A stretch of 64,000 nucleotides of DNA from AG41 sp035943095 (GTDB taxonomy: Bacteria; Gemmatimonadota; Gemmatimonadetes; Gemmatimonadales; GWC2-71-9): the NCBI GenBank assembly GCA_035943095.1, contig DASZCN010000092.1, forward strand, positions 1 through 64,000. Direction: 5' to 3'. Made by a program: the position numbers and the translations under genes. Below the pieces are notes generated by a model, which worked only from the letters and a program-made list of their open reading frames with translations, ran no database searches and was not told the origin of the DNA. This document shows positions 36,112-44,302 of this stretch, piece after piece (position 1 is the first letter of the stretch; each line of letters begins with the position of its first letter).

Positions 36112-36127
36112 TGTTTCACGTGAAACT
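36112..36127. promoter_or_regulatory. parS site 1
   Basis: TGTTTCACGTGAAACT, 15 of 16 bases of the ParB-binding consensus, a near-perfect palindrome 20 bases after mnmG and upstream of parA. Confidence 0.93.
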
Positions 36128-36134
36128 GTGGCCT

Positions 36135-36150
36135 GGTTTCACGTGAAACT
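36135..36150. promoter_or_regulatory. parS site 2
   Basis: GGTTTCACGTGAAACT, 14 of 16 consensus bases, 7 bases after site 1. Two adjacent sites should form the ParB loading centre for the chromosome-partition complex. Confidence 0.9.
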
Positions 36151-36182
36151 CAGCCTTTACCCACGGTGTACCAAACCCTATA

Positions 36183-36212
36183 TTGTGACACTTGCTCGCT
36201 CTGTAGTAATAT
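36183..36212 (+). promoter_or_regulatory. Candidate parAB promoter
   Basis: TTGTGA (36183-36188), 18-base spacer, TAATAT (36207-36212), in a distinctly AT-rich stretch. A palindrome, ACATCTTAGAAGATGT (36229-36244, 7-bp arms), spans the parA start codon at 36241 and could be a control site. Confidence 0.45.
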
Positions 36213-36240
36213 AACTTATTGACACATAACATCTTAGAAG

Positions 36241-37080
36241 ATGTCCCGCGTCATCGCTATCGCAAACCAAAAAGGCGGCGTCGGAAAAACGACGACCGCC
36301 GTCAATCTCGCGGCGTCGCTCGCGACGGCTGAGCGCAAGACGCTCCTCGTCGACGCCGATCCCCAGGGCAACTCCACAAGCGGCGTCGGCATCGAGCGTG
36401 ATCGCATCCGTTACTCGCTGTACGACGCGCTGCTCGACGGCCGCCCGCTCGCGGACGCGCGCTTCGCGCACGTCCACTTCCCCTATCTCGACGTCGTCGC
36501 GGCCACACAGGATCTCGTCGGCGCCGAACTCGAGCTCGTGAATAAGCAAGGGCGCGAGACCATGATGCGTCGCGCGCTCGCGGAGCTGCGTGACCAATAC
36601 CAGTACGTCGTGATCGACTGCCCGCCCTCGCTCGGCCTGCTCACGCTCAACATGCTGACGGCCGCGGACAGCCTCCTGATCCCGATCCAATGCGAGTACT
36701 ACGCCCTGGAGGGGTTGTCGCAGCTCTTGAACACCGTGAAGCTCGTGCAGCGAAACTTCAACGCGGCGCTGGCGATCGACGGCGTCCTCCTCACGATGTA
36801 CGACGCTCGCCTCAACCTCTCGCGGCAGGTGGCGGACGAGGCGAAGGAATACTTCGGGTCGCAGATGTTCGGCATGACGATCCCCCGGAACGTCCGACTC
36901 GCCGAGGCGCCAAGCTTTGGGAAGCCGATCCTGCTGTACGACGTACAGTCGGTGGGGGCGAAGAGTTATCTGGCCGTCGCCCAGGAGCTGATCCGCCGCG
37001 TCGAGCGCGGTGGCTCGGCTGCGCCCCCCGCCTCCCCTACCCCACCCGCCGCTGAACCGCGGCCGGAGGTGCCCGCATGA
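36241..37080 (+). CDS. parA: Chromosome partitioning ATPase ParA (Soj)
   Basis: 279 residues. It has the deviant Walker A 'KGGVGKTT', 'LLVDADPQGN', Walker B-type 'VVIDCPPSLG' and 'TMYDARLNLSRQV'. There is no N-terminal helix-turn-helix, so it is the chromosomal, Soj-like kind. It forms ATP-dependent dimers on DNA that move ParB-parS complexes. The Pro/Ala-rich tail (last ~20 residues) is unusual but not disruptive. The stop overlaps parB by 4 bases. Confidence 0.96.
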   Translation: MSRVIAIANQKGGVGKTTTAVNLAASLATAERKTLLVDADPQGNSTSGVGIERDRIRYSLYDALLDGRPLADARFAHVHFPYLDVVAATQDLVGAELELVNKQGRETMMRRALAELRDQYQYVVIDCPPSLGLLTLNMLTAADSLLIPIQCEYYALEGLSQLLNTVKLVQRNFNAALAIDGVLLTMYDARLNLSRQVADEAKEYFGSQMFGMTIPRNVRLAEAPSFGKPILLYDVQSVGAKSYLAVAQELIRRVERGGSAAPPASPTPPAAEPRPEVPA

Positions 37081-37982
37081 CTGAAACGCTTGCTGGTCGC
37101 CGTCGTCTCGGTCGAGGCCTCGAAGCGTTGCTGGGGCCCACCCGCGAGGAGGCCGAGCGCGAAGGAAGTCTCGTCGAGCTTGCCATCGCCGACATTCGCC
37201 CGAATCCGTACCAGCCGCGTCGCGACGTCGATCCCGCGGCGCTCGAAGAGCTCAAGGCATCGATTCGCCAAGCGGGTCTGCTACAGCCGGTGGTCGTGCG
37301 TCCAGTTCCGTCGGAGTCGGGCAACGGGGGGGGCGCCTTCGAGCTGATCGCGGGTGAGCGTCGGTTGCGCGCGTGCCAGGCGCTCGGCTGGGAGAAGATT
37401 CCCGCGGTGAAGCGCGAGGTGGATGACCGCACCGTGCTCACGCTCGCCTTGGTGGAGAATCTGCAGCGGGACGACCTGTCGCCCGTGGACGAGGCGCGTG
37501 GTTACGAACGCCTCATCGCCGAGTTCAGTCTCACCCAGCAGGACGTCGCGGATGCCGTGGGGCGCGATCGCTCGACCGTGGCGAACGCCCTCCGGCTGCT
37601 CAAGCTCCCGGCCGCGGTACTCGCGCTCTTACACGAGGCCCGGCTCTCGGTCGGCCACGCGCGCGCGCTGCTCGCGCTCGAGGACGCGCGGCTCGCGACC
37701 GCGCTCGCGAAGGAAGCAGTCGATCTCGGGCTCTCGGTGCGCGACGTCGAGGACCGCGTGCGCGGCGGTCGCGCGCCGGTCCGACGGCCGCGACTCAAGA
37801 AAGGCGTCGGCCAGGCCCCCGAGGTTCGTCGCATCGAGGACGCCCTGCGGCGGCGGCTGGGCACCGATGTCCGGGTGACGCTGCGCGCGAAGGGCAAGGG
37901 GCAGATCCACGTCAACTTCTACTCGAATGAAGACCTCGCGCGCCTGCTCGAGCTCATCCTCGGCACGCCGTTCGACGGATGA
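37077..37982 (+). CDS. parB: Chromosome partitioning protein ParB (Spo0J)
   Basis: 301 residues. The N-terminal CTP-binding domain has 'NPYQPRR', 'GERRLRACQALGW' and 'ENLQRDDLSPVDEARGY'. A helix-turn-helix ('TQQDVADAVGRDRSTVANAL') binds parS, and a short C-terminal dimerisation domain ends the protein. It loads at the two parS sites upstream of parA. Confidence 0.96.
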   Translation: MTETLAGRRRLGRGLEALLGPTREEAEREGSLVELAIADIRPNPYQPRRDVDPAALEELKASIRQAGLLQPVVVRPVPSESGNGGGAFELIAGERRLRACQALGWEKIPAVKREVDDRTVLTLALVENLQRDDLSPVDEARGYERLIAEFSLTQQDVADAVGRDRSTVANALRLLKLPAAVLALLHEARLSVGHARALLALEDARLATALAKEAVDLGLSVRDVEDRVRGGRAPVRRPRLKKGVGQAPEVRRIEDALRRRLGTDVRVTLRAKGKGQIHVNFYSNEDLARLLELILGTPFDG

Positions 37983-38782
37983 AGAAGAAGCTCAAGGATC
38001 GCCGCGTCACCATCGTGGTCCACACGGACGGCGAGCTCGCCTCCCGGCAGTATCGCGTCCCGCTCTGGGCGTTCGAGGCGGGGAAGTGGGGCGCGATGGT
38101 GGTCGGACTCCTCGTCGTCCTGTTCTTCGCGTTCGCAGGGCCGATCAGTCGCGCGGCCGCGCGCGTTCCCGGACTCGAGCGCGAAGTGGCGCGCCTCGAG
38201 GAAGAGAACGGCCGGGTGCAACAGCTCGCCGCTGCGCTCAATCGGGCGGAGGTGAACTATCAGGAGCTCCGCTCCATGCTCGGCGTGAAGGTGGAGCGCG
38301 AGAAGGGCGCCCCGACCGCGGACCTGATGCGTGCGACGACCGTGCGCGGGCGTCCCCCGTCGGCGCCGCTGCGCTATCTCCCGGGCTCGTCGGAGCCGGT
38401 TCATTGGCCCCTCGGCGATGTCCCGGGCTTCGTCACGCGCGGCCAGGTTCGGCCCGGCGATCCAGCCGAGTCCCATCCGGGCATCGACATCGCTGTACCC
38501 CCAGCGACGCCAGTGCGCGCCGCGGGCGGTGGCGTGGTCGAAGCGGCCGGCACCGACCCGGCCTATGGTCTGTTCGTCCTCTTGCGCCACTCGGGCGGAT
38601 ATGAAACCATGTATGGACACGCGTCGCGGCTCCTGGTGCGCGACGGCGACTCGATTCAGGCGGGGCAGGTGATCGCCCTCTCGGGCAACTCAGGGCGATC
38701 CACGGCGCCGCACCTTCACTTCGAAATCCGCCTTGAGGGCAAGTCGATTGATCCCCTCACGGTCGTTAAACAGGAGAACTAA
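37979..38782 (+). CDS. Membrane-anchored M23 peptidoglycan endopeptidase (LytM-like)
   Basis: 267 residues: one membrane helix (about 38-58), a coiled coil (about 65-95) and a C-terminal M23 domain with zinc motifs 'HPGIDI', 'YGHASRL' and 'HLHFE'. It probably cuts peptide cross-links or activates other hydrolases at the cell envelope. It overlaps parB by 4 bases and is followed at once by a bactofilin; M23 peptidase plus bactofilin is a recurrent pair in cell-shape control. Confidence 0.92.
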   Translation: MKKKLKDRRVTIVVHTDGELASRQYRVPLWAFEAGKWGAMVVGLLVVLFFAFAGPISRAAARVPGLEREVARLEEENGRVQQLAAALNRAEVNYQELRSMLGVKVEREKGAPTADLMRATTVRGRPPSAPLRYLPGSSEPVHWPLGDVPGFVTRGQVRPGDPAESHPGIDIAVPPATPVRAAGGGVVEAAGTDPAYGLFVLLRHSGGYETMYGHASRLLVRDGDSIQAGQVIALSGNSGRSTAPHLHFEIRLEGKSIDPLTVVKQEN

Positions 38783-38783
38783 C

Positions 38784-39197
38784 ATGGCGATGTTCACCGA
38801 GAAGGGGAACGGCGGGCCGGAGTCCGAGGCCGGACTTTCGATCATCGGCACCGGCATGCGAGTGGTGGGTGACATTACCGCCGATGGCGTCGTGAAAATT
38901 GAGGGGACGGTCGTGGGTACGGTGCGAGCGGCACGGCAAGTCCTGGTAGGGAAGGGGGGCGAGGTCGAGGGGGACGTGATCTCGCGCGAAGCGATCATCG
39001 GCGGGGAGGTACGCGGCAGCATCCGCGCCGACGAGCGCATCGAGATCCAATCGACCAGCGTGGTGCATGGCGATGTCGTGGCCAAGCGGCTGCTCGTCCA
39101 GGAGGGTGGCGAGATAAACGGCGTTGTTCGGATGGGGGAAAACGCCCTCGAAAGTGAGCCCGTCGAAGCGGCCGCCAGCGAACAGCGTGCTTATTAG
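38784..39197 (+). CDS. Bactofilin
   Basis: 137 residues. ATG at 38784 with AGGAG (38772-38776) upstream. The central right-handed beta-helix is recognisable from 'LSIIGTGMRVVGDITADG', 'IEGTVVGTVRA' and repeated G-x-V/I turns, with short disordered ends. Bactofilins polymerise without nucleotide into cytoskeletal filaments; here the neighbours suggest roles in cell shape and origin/ParABS positioning. Confidence 0.93.
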   Translation: MAMFTEKGNGGPESEAGLSIIGTGMRVVGDITADGVVKIEGTVVGTVRAARQVLVGKGGEVEGDVISREAIIGGEVRGSIRADERIEIQSTSVVHGDVVAKRLLVQEGGEINGVVRMGENALESEPVEAAASEQRAY

Positions 39198-39340
39198 GCA
39201 TCCCTAGATATCCACACATTACGATCGGCTGATGTGGATTCTTCATCCACATGGCCAATATGGCGTTAAGCCAGTTCGCGATGTGGGAATCTCGATTCAG
39301 TGTCGATAATCTGGTGACATAATGTCGCCTCACTGTCGGC
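39191..39340. other. DnaA-box-like cluster, possible origin or DnaA-regulated region
   Basis: An AT-richer 150-bp gap after the bactofilin. Against TTATCCACA it holds three 8-of-9 matches: ATATCCACA (39208-39216, plus), TCATCCACA (39243-39251, plus) and TTATCGACA (39309-39301, minus). Two 7-of-9 matches are at 39233-39241 and 39282-39290 (minus). ATGTGGAT (39232-39239) and ATCCACAT (39245-39252) form a perfect inverted pair. Together with parS, parAB and mnmG nearby this may be oriC. No dnaA or dnaN gene is adjacent. Confidence 0.35.
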
Positions 39341-39341
39341 G

Positions 39342-40106
39342 ATGAAGCCCTCAGTTCAACTCGGCGAACTCGCATTATACCTGAACGACTACCTTCGGGT
39401 CGCCGACGTCCCGGACGCTCCGCACGCGCTTAACGGCCTGCAAGTAGCGAATGCCGGGACCGTGAGCCGGGTCGCGGCTGCGGTGGATTTGTGCGAGGCC
39501 ACCGTGCGCCTCGCGGCGGAGCAGGGGGCCGACCTACTGCTCGTTCATCACGGCCTCTTTTGGGGCGGTCTCGAGCCTCTCACCGGGCGGCGCTACCGCC
39601 GGGTGGCCGGGCTCGTTACACACAACATCGCGCTCTACAGCGCCCATCTGCCCCTCGACCTCCACCCGGACGTGGGCAACAACGCAGTCCTCGCGCGGCA
39701 GCTCGGCGTCGCGCTGCGGGGGGCGTTCGGCGAGGAATACGGCATCCCCATCGGAGTGTGGGGAGAGATCGACGAGCCGCGCGCGGCGCTCGGGCAGCGC
39801 CTGGCCGGCCTCCTTGGGGGCCCGCCGCGGCTGCTTCCGTTCGGTCCGGAGCGGGCGCATCGCGTGGGGATCGTAACCGGCGCGGCGGGCTCGCTGATCG
39901 GGCAGGCGGCCGCCGCGGGACTCGACACCTACATCACCGGGGAGGGTCCGCACCACACCTTCTTCGACGCCGAGGAGCTGGGCGTGAACGTGTTTTATGC
40001 CGGACACTACGCGACTGAGACGGTGGGTGTGAAGGCACTCGCCGAGCACCTTCGGGCGCGCTTCGATTTGCCCTGGACCTTCATCGACCATCCTACCGGC
40101 CTGTGA
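39342..40106 (+). CDS. Nif3-like (DUF34) dinuclear metal-centre protein
   Basis: 254 residues. Metal ligands lie in 'LLVHHGLFWGG' and 'HLPLDLHPDVGNN' in the first half and 'GHYATE' near the C-terminus, as in YbgI/NIF3 toroidal hexamers. The family has been linked to GTP cyclohydrolase-I-like roles in some annotations, but the function is not settled. The stop overlaps the next GTG. Confidence 0.9.
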   Translation: MKPSVQLGELALYLNDYLRVADVPDAPHALNGLQVANAGTVSRVAAAVDLCEATVRLAAEQGADLLLVHHGLFWGGLEPLTGRRYRRVAGLVTHNIALYSAHLPLDLHPDVGNNAVLARQLGVALRGAFGEEYGIPIGVWGEIDEPRAALGQRLAGLLGGPPRLLPFGPERAHRVGIVTGAAGSLIGQAAAAGLDTYITGEGPHHTFFDAEELGVNVFYAGHYATETVGVKALAEHLRARFDLPWTFIDHPTGL

Positions 40107-41311
40107 GCGCCCGTCGGGTGCTCGCCGTCGTCGCATCAGCTGAGCTGCTCGCCATGGCGCCCTGGTTCTCCGCCTCAGCGGTGGCGCCTACGCTGTCGAG
40201 ATTGTGGCGGCTTGATGCCACTGGTGCCGCCTGGCTCACAATCTCGGTCCAACTCGGGTTTGTCGCGGGGGCGTTGATCTCCGCCGCATTGATCTTGTCC
40301 GACCGGTTGTCCGCACGGCGGCTCGTCGCGTGGTGCGCGGCGTTGGCGGGTGTCGCCACGATCGGGGTCGCCTGGGCGCCGTCGGCGGCAATAGGGATCG
40401 CGCTCCGCGTGCTCACCGGCGCGGCGCTCGCGGGTGTCTATCCACCAGGCATGAAGCTCGTGGCAGGGTGGTATCGGGACGGACGCGGGCTCGCGATCGG
40501 CGTGCTGGTCGGCGCGCTCACGGTAGGTTCGGCCCTTCCTCATCTAGTACGGTGGGCCGTTTCGGGCGATGAGTGGAGAGCAGTTCTCGAGGTTGCGGCG
40601 GCAGCGGCGTTAGTCGGCGGCCTGCTGGTCCTCCTCGTCCCGCACGACGGCCCGTTCGCCGCGCCGGCGGCCACATTCACGTGGCGCGCGGTACCGCGTC
40701 TGTTCGCGGACTCGGGCGTCGCACTCGCCAACCTGGGGTATCTCGGTCACATGTGGGAGCTGTACGCGATGTGGACATGGCTGGCCGTGTTCGTTGCGGC
40801 GAGCGAGCGGGCACGCATCGGTATCGATCCCACGCCCGGGGGCATGCCGGCGCTCATCACGTTCGCGGTCGTGGCGAGCGGCGCAGTGGGGTGTTGGCTC
40901 GGCGGGAAATACGCGGACCGATGGGGTCGCACCTTGATCACGAGTGCTGCCATGACGGTGTCGGGATGCTGCGCTCTGTTGGTGGGCCTGGTCTTTGCCC
41001 GACCGCTGATGGTGTTGGTGCCGCTGCTGCTGCTCTGGGGCGTCTCGGTGGTCGCCGACTCAGCGCAGTTCTCTGCGGCGGTGAGCGAGCTGGCACCTCG
41101 CGAGCTCGTGGGGACGGCGCTGACCCTCCAGACGAGCCTCGGTTTTCTGCTCACTTGTCTCACAATCTATCTCTTGCCGGCGCTCGCTCAGCGCGTCGGG
41201 TGGCAATGGAGCATGAGTGCGCTGGCGGTGGGGCCGGCGGCGGGGGTGTGGGCGATGTTGACGTTGCGGCGCCGCCCGGAGGCGACGGCGCTCGCGGCCG
41301 GCCGTCGCTAG
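40103..41311 (+). CDS. MFS transporter
   Basis: 402 residues with about 12 hydrophobic helices and a GTG start overlapping the Nif3 gene. 'WAPSAAIGIALRVLTGAALAG' and 'GGKYADRWGRTL', the typical loop between helices 8 and 9, mark the major facilitator superfamily, with resemblance to the cyanate/nitrate-type branch. The substrate cannot be inferred. Its TAG shares CTAG with the convergent outer-membrane gene. Confidence 0.88.
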   Translation: MSARRVLAVVASAELLAMAPWFSASAVAPTLSRLWRLDATGAAWLTISVQLGFVAGALISAALILSDRLSARRLVAWCAALAGVATIGVAWAPSAAIGIALRVLTGAALAGVYPPGMKLVAGWYRDGRGLAIGVLVGALTVGSALPHLVRWAVSGDEWRAVLEVAAAAALVGGLLVLLVPHDGPFAAPAATFTWRAVPRLFADSGVALANLGYLGHMWELYAMWTWLAVFVAASERARIGIDPTPGGMPALITFAVVASGAVGCWLGGKYADRWGRTLITSAAMTVSGCCALLVGLVFARPLMVLVPLLLLWGVSVVADSAQFSAAVSELAPRELVGTALTLQTSLGFLLTCLTIYLLPALAQRVGWQWSMSALAVGPAAGVWAMLTLRRRPEATALAAGRR

Positions 41312-42459
41312 GGCACGGCGACCATTCCGACTTCGCCACCGAACTCGTCGGTGGCGCGCGCCGTGCCCGCTGGAGCGAGCCAGTTTCCGCCGTCGATGCG
41401 CACGTTGAGCCGGTGCACGCCACTCGCCACATGCAGGACCACCTCCCAGACGCCCTCGGCCACCCGCTCGAGCACGATGGGATGCCAGTCGGTGAAATCG
41501 GCAGCCAGCTCTACGCTGCGTGTCGCGGGCGGTGCATGGAACCGGAGCCGGATGCGGGCTCCGGAGGACTGAATCTCCAGTTGCGGCTCGGGCAGTGGGT
41601 CTCCGTCGGCAGCAGCGGGTGGGCGAGCGAGGGGTACGGTTTGCCTCGTCGGCCGGCGCCGGAGGGTCGCGTTGCGTAAGCGCACGCCAGCGGTCAGGTA
41701 TCGTCCCGCCACGCTTCCGTTGACGGGGTCGGTCGGGTAGCGGCCCCCCGACAGGAACAGCGCGATACGCTCGCTCAACGCGAGCGTAGCTCCACCCTCG
41801 CCGTACACACCGTGCCCCCCACCGCGACTCGAGAGCCGCGCGCCGAGTGACCCGCTCAGCTCCCAGGGGCCGGCGCGGGCTTCCGCGGTCGAGACGACGT
41901 CCGAGAACGCTGTATCACCTATAAAGGATCGGCTGGCCGACGCGGTCAGCATCAGCCATCCGCGGCGCGCCCAACCCCCGAAACCGGCGACCTCGACTGG
42001 GCGCGGCGCGCTCCCATATGACGTGCGGCCTGCGGTAACGCCGACCCAGGCGCCCCGGCCGGGCGCCATGAGATGCATCCGGGCTTCGCCGGTCGCGTGC
42101 CAGAAGTTCGCGAAGTCGGCGTAGCTGCTCGCTCCCCCCGAAACGGCAAACTCGCCGCGCCAGCCGCGCGGGAGCAGCTCGGGAGGCGTGAGCAGCGAGG
42201 CGGCGATGAGCCCCTGCAGGCTCCGGTGGCCGCTCTCGAACCTGAGGTAGCTGCCCCGGCCAGTGAGTGCGACACCGGGCCGATCCCAGTGCACGGCGGG
42301 CGTGACCGACGCCGCCGCGGAAGCGAGGAAGCCGTCGTAGCGTACCGTAGAGAGACCTACGTCCACGGTGCCGGTCGTTTGAGCGACACACGCCGACACC
42401 GCGGCGAAGGACCAAGCCGCGGCAAGGAGGGGAGCCCACGAGGTCGTCCCGGGCGTCAC
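41308..42459 (-). CDS. Outer-membrane barrel-like protein with C-terminal CBM48/AMPK-type domain
   Basis: 383 residues from a GTG at 42459 that gives a signal peptide ('LLAAAWSFAAVSACVAQ'). The first ~260 residues are rich in alternating, Gly/aromatic beta strands like a small outer-membrane barrel. The last ~85 residues fold like an isoamylase-N/AMPK glycogen-binding domain: 'RLRFHAPPATRSVELAADF', 'TDWHP', 'GVWEVVLHVASGVHRLNVRI'. The CBM-like part probably faces a glucan or other glycan. It is last in the sigma-factor operon, 11 bases after the upstream gene. Confidence 0.7.
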   Translation of the reverse strand: MTPGTTSWAPLLAAAWSFAAVSACVAQTTGTVDVGLSTVRYDGFLASAAASVTPAVHWDRPGVALTGRGSYLRFESGHRSLQGLIAASLLTPPELLPRGWRGEFAVSGGASSYADFANFWHATGEARMHLMAPGRGAWVGVTAGRTSYGSAPRPVEVAGFGGWARRGWLMLTASASRSFIGDTAFSDVVSTAEARAGPWELSGSLGARLSSRGGGHGVYGEGGATLALSERIALFLSGGRYPTDPVNGSVAGRYLTAGVRLRNATLRRRPTRQTVPLARPPAAADGDPLPEPQLEIQSSGARIRLRFHAPPATRSVELAADFTDWHPIVLERVAEGVWEVVLHVASGVHRLNVRIDGGNWLAPAGTARATDEFGGEVGMVAVP

Positions 42460-42469
42460 CGGCCGGGCA

Positions 42470-43084
42470 CTACGGTCGACCCGGGCGCACTTCCCGAGCC
42501 GCGGCGTTGACGCGAATGGACGCAGCCGCGGCGGGCGGTGCGCCAATGGCGATGTCGCGCTCCACGGCACGGCGGAACTCCACCAGATCTTCGTCGCGCA
42601 CGGTCGCGGCGAGCGCGAGCACGGCGGTCGCGGCCGTGTCGACCGGGACGCCCCGGGCTACAAGGTCCGTCAGCACGGCGAGAGCCATCGTGACCGATTG
42701 GTGTCTTCGAGCGCGGCGCAGCCGGGTGAGCACGTCCGGACCGGCTCCGGCGCGGAGCGCGGCAGCCCCCGCGGTGAGCTCACCCGCGGAGGCATTGGGT
42801 CCGAGCGCGTCGCGCGCCCGGCCGAGCTCGGCTGCCAAGCGACGGACGGCGCCCACGATCATCTCCGCCGGGGCTCCCTTGGTGGCGCCCTCGAGCGCGC
42901 GTTCCACGAGCGGGTTGACCGGCAACCCGGCTGCCCGCGCCGAGTCCACGATCGCGATGACGACGGGGCGGGTGGTTTCATCGAGGCGCTCGAGGCGCGG
43001 ATCGGTGCCCTGGGCAGCCGCGCGCGCGACCGACAGCGTCGCGGCGACAAAGACGAACACGCCCCGTCGGACCAAGTGCGTCAT
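42470..43084 (-). CDS. Secreted helical protein of unknown function in the sigma operon
   Basis: 204 residues from the ATG at 43084, which overlaps the anti-sigma stop (ATGA). A signal peptide ('GVFVFVAATLSVARAAAQG') leads to an Ala/Arg/Leu-rich helical domain with repeated 'V-x-x-A-x-x-G-x-P' turns ('SARAAGLPVNPLVERALEG', 'LVARGVPVDTAATAVL'). I do not recognise a family. The position between two CBM48-type proteins suggests a periplasmic role in the same pathway. Confidence 0.75.
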   Translation of the reverse strand: MTHLVRRGVFVFVAATLSVARAAAQGTDPRLERLDETTRPVVIAIVDSARAAGLPVNPLVERALEGATKGAPAEMIVGAVRRLAAELGRARDALGPNASAGELTAGAAALRAGAGPDVLTRLRRARRHQSVTMALAVLTDLVARGVPVDTAATAVLALAATVRDEDLVEFRRAVERDIAIGAPPAAAASIRVNAAAREVRPGRP

Positions 43085-43638
43085 AAGCCCCCCACAGTGA
43101 CCACGGAGCTGGGAGCGCCGTAGTCGTCGTCGCCGGCGGCGGGTGCGGCGGGGTCGGCGAGCCAATGGCGACCGTCGATCAGGAAGGCGTAGCGATAGCG
43201 GCCGGGCTGGAGCGATACGACGGTGCTCCAGAGGCCGTCGCCCGATGCCCGGTGCATCGGTGTGCGGGTCGCATCCCAGTCGTTGAAGTCACCGACCAAG
43301 GACACCTGCGCGGCGCCTGGCTCGACGAGGACGAATTGAAAACCGTGCAACGCAGAGTCGGGCGCGGACGCCAGGCTCGCGCGCATCCGCCATACGCCAA
43401 CGATTGCCGCGGCGCAGGCAGCGGCGATCCCCAGGGCGCTAAGGGGTGAGAGCCTGACTTCCCGACGCCCGGTAAGCCAGCGCCACACTCCCCTTGCCGG
43501 TGCGGCTGGCCGCCCGGCCGACTGCGGCAGCGCCGCGATCTCTTGCATCACCCGCTGGTCGAGCCCGGGGTCGATCGATACGGGACGACGCAGCTGTCGG
43601 ACGACCCGCTCGACCGCGTCATCGGAATTGTCAAACAT
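43081..43638 (-). CDS. Membrane anti-sigma-like protein with extracytoplasmic CBM48/AMPK-type domain
   Basis: 185 residues. A cytoplasmic N-terminus (~1-62) could bind the sigma factor, one membrane helix follows (about 66-84), and the C-terminus (~97-180) is a glycogen-binding-type E-set domain with 'VSLVGDFNDWD', 'GLWSTVVSLQPGRYRYAFLID'-type strands split by conserved turns. The 'GDFNDW' and 'Y-x-Y-x-F-x-I-D' features are diagnostic of AMPK/CBM48 domains. It overlaps the ECF sigma gene by 8 bases. The anti-sigma role is inferred from position and topology; no zinc-binding HxxxCxxC motif is present. Confidence 0.75.
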   Translation of the reverse strand: MFDNSDDAVERVVRQLRRPVSIDPGLDQRVMQEIAALPQSAGRPAAPARGVWRWLTGRREVRLSPLSALGIAAACAAAIVGVWRMRASLASAPDSALHGFQFVLVEPGAAQVSLVGDFNDWDATRTPMHRASGDGLWSTVVSLQPGRYRYAFLIDGRHWLADPAAPAAGDDDYGAPSSVVTVGGL

Positions 43639-44173
43639 GCTCAGCCTCCCTGAGGATCGCCTGGAGCTGCTCGCGGGCGCGTTTCACGCGCATCTTCAAC
43701 GCCGAGACTCCCGCGCCCGTGAGCTGGGCGATGTCCTCGTACTCGAGCTCCTCGACGTGCTTGAGGAGGAACGCTTCGCGTGACTCGGGCGCGAGCCGCG
43801 CCAGCGCCCCGCGCACGACGTCGTCCCATTCGGTCTGGTCCGCGGCTTCCGGGAGAGGCGTGGTCTCGAGGGCCGCGGGGTCGTGCACGAAGCGGCGGGC
43901 GCGTCTGGCCGCCCGCGCGCCCGTCGTGCGGCACCGGTTGACCAGGATGCCGTACAGCCACGCGCCGAACCGCTCGGGATCGTCGCATCGCGCCAGCGAG
44001 CGGTAGGCGCGGACGAACGCGTCCTGCAACGCCTCCTCCGCGTCCTCGCGATTTCCGAGCATGTGCAGCGCGTACCGACCCAGGCGGTTGCGGTGCCGCG
44101 CGACGAGATCCGCGTATGCGTCGGTATCGCCGGCTCGTACACGGCACACCAGCGCGGCGTCGCTCGTCCCCAC
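43631..44173 (-). CDS. ECF-family RNA polymerase sigma factor
   Basis: 180 residues with sigma2 ('DLVARHRNRLGRYALHMLG', 'EDAEEALQDAFVRAYRSL') and sigma4 ('LAPESREAFLLKHVEELEY', 'EDIAQLTGAGVSALKMRVKR') regions. It should direct RNA polymerase to a small envelope regulon and is probably held by the CBM48-bearing membrane protein that overlaps it. Confidence 0.93.
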   Translation of the reverse strand: MGTSDAALVCRVRAGDTDAYADLVARHRNRLGRYALHMLGNREDAEEALQDAFVRAYRSLARCDDPERFGAWLYGILVNRCRTTGARAARRARRFVHDPAALETTPLPEAADQTEWDDVVRGALARLAPESREAFLLKHVEELEYEDIAQLTGAGVSALKMRVKRAREQLQAILREAEHV

Positions 44174-44302
44174 GCCCTCTATACCCTCCCATCCAGGGAC
44201 CAGGTCACACGGCGCACGCTACCGGATGTGACGTCGTCGGCGTCTCCCGAGGTATCTGTTGACGAACGGCTCTTGTTGCCATCGGCATGGAGGGTTCTCA
44301 CG

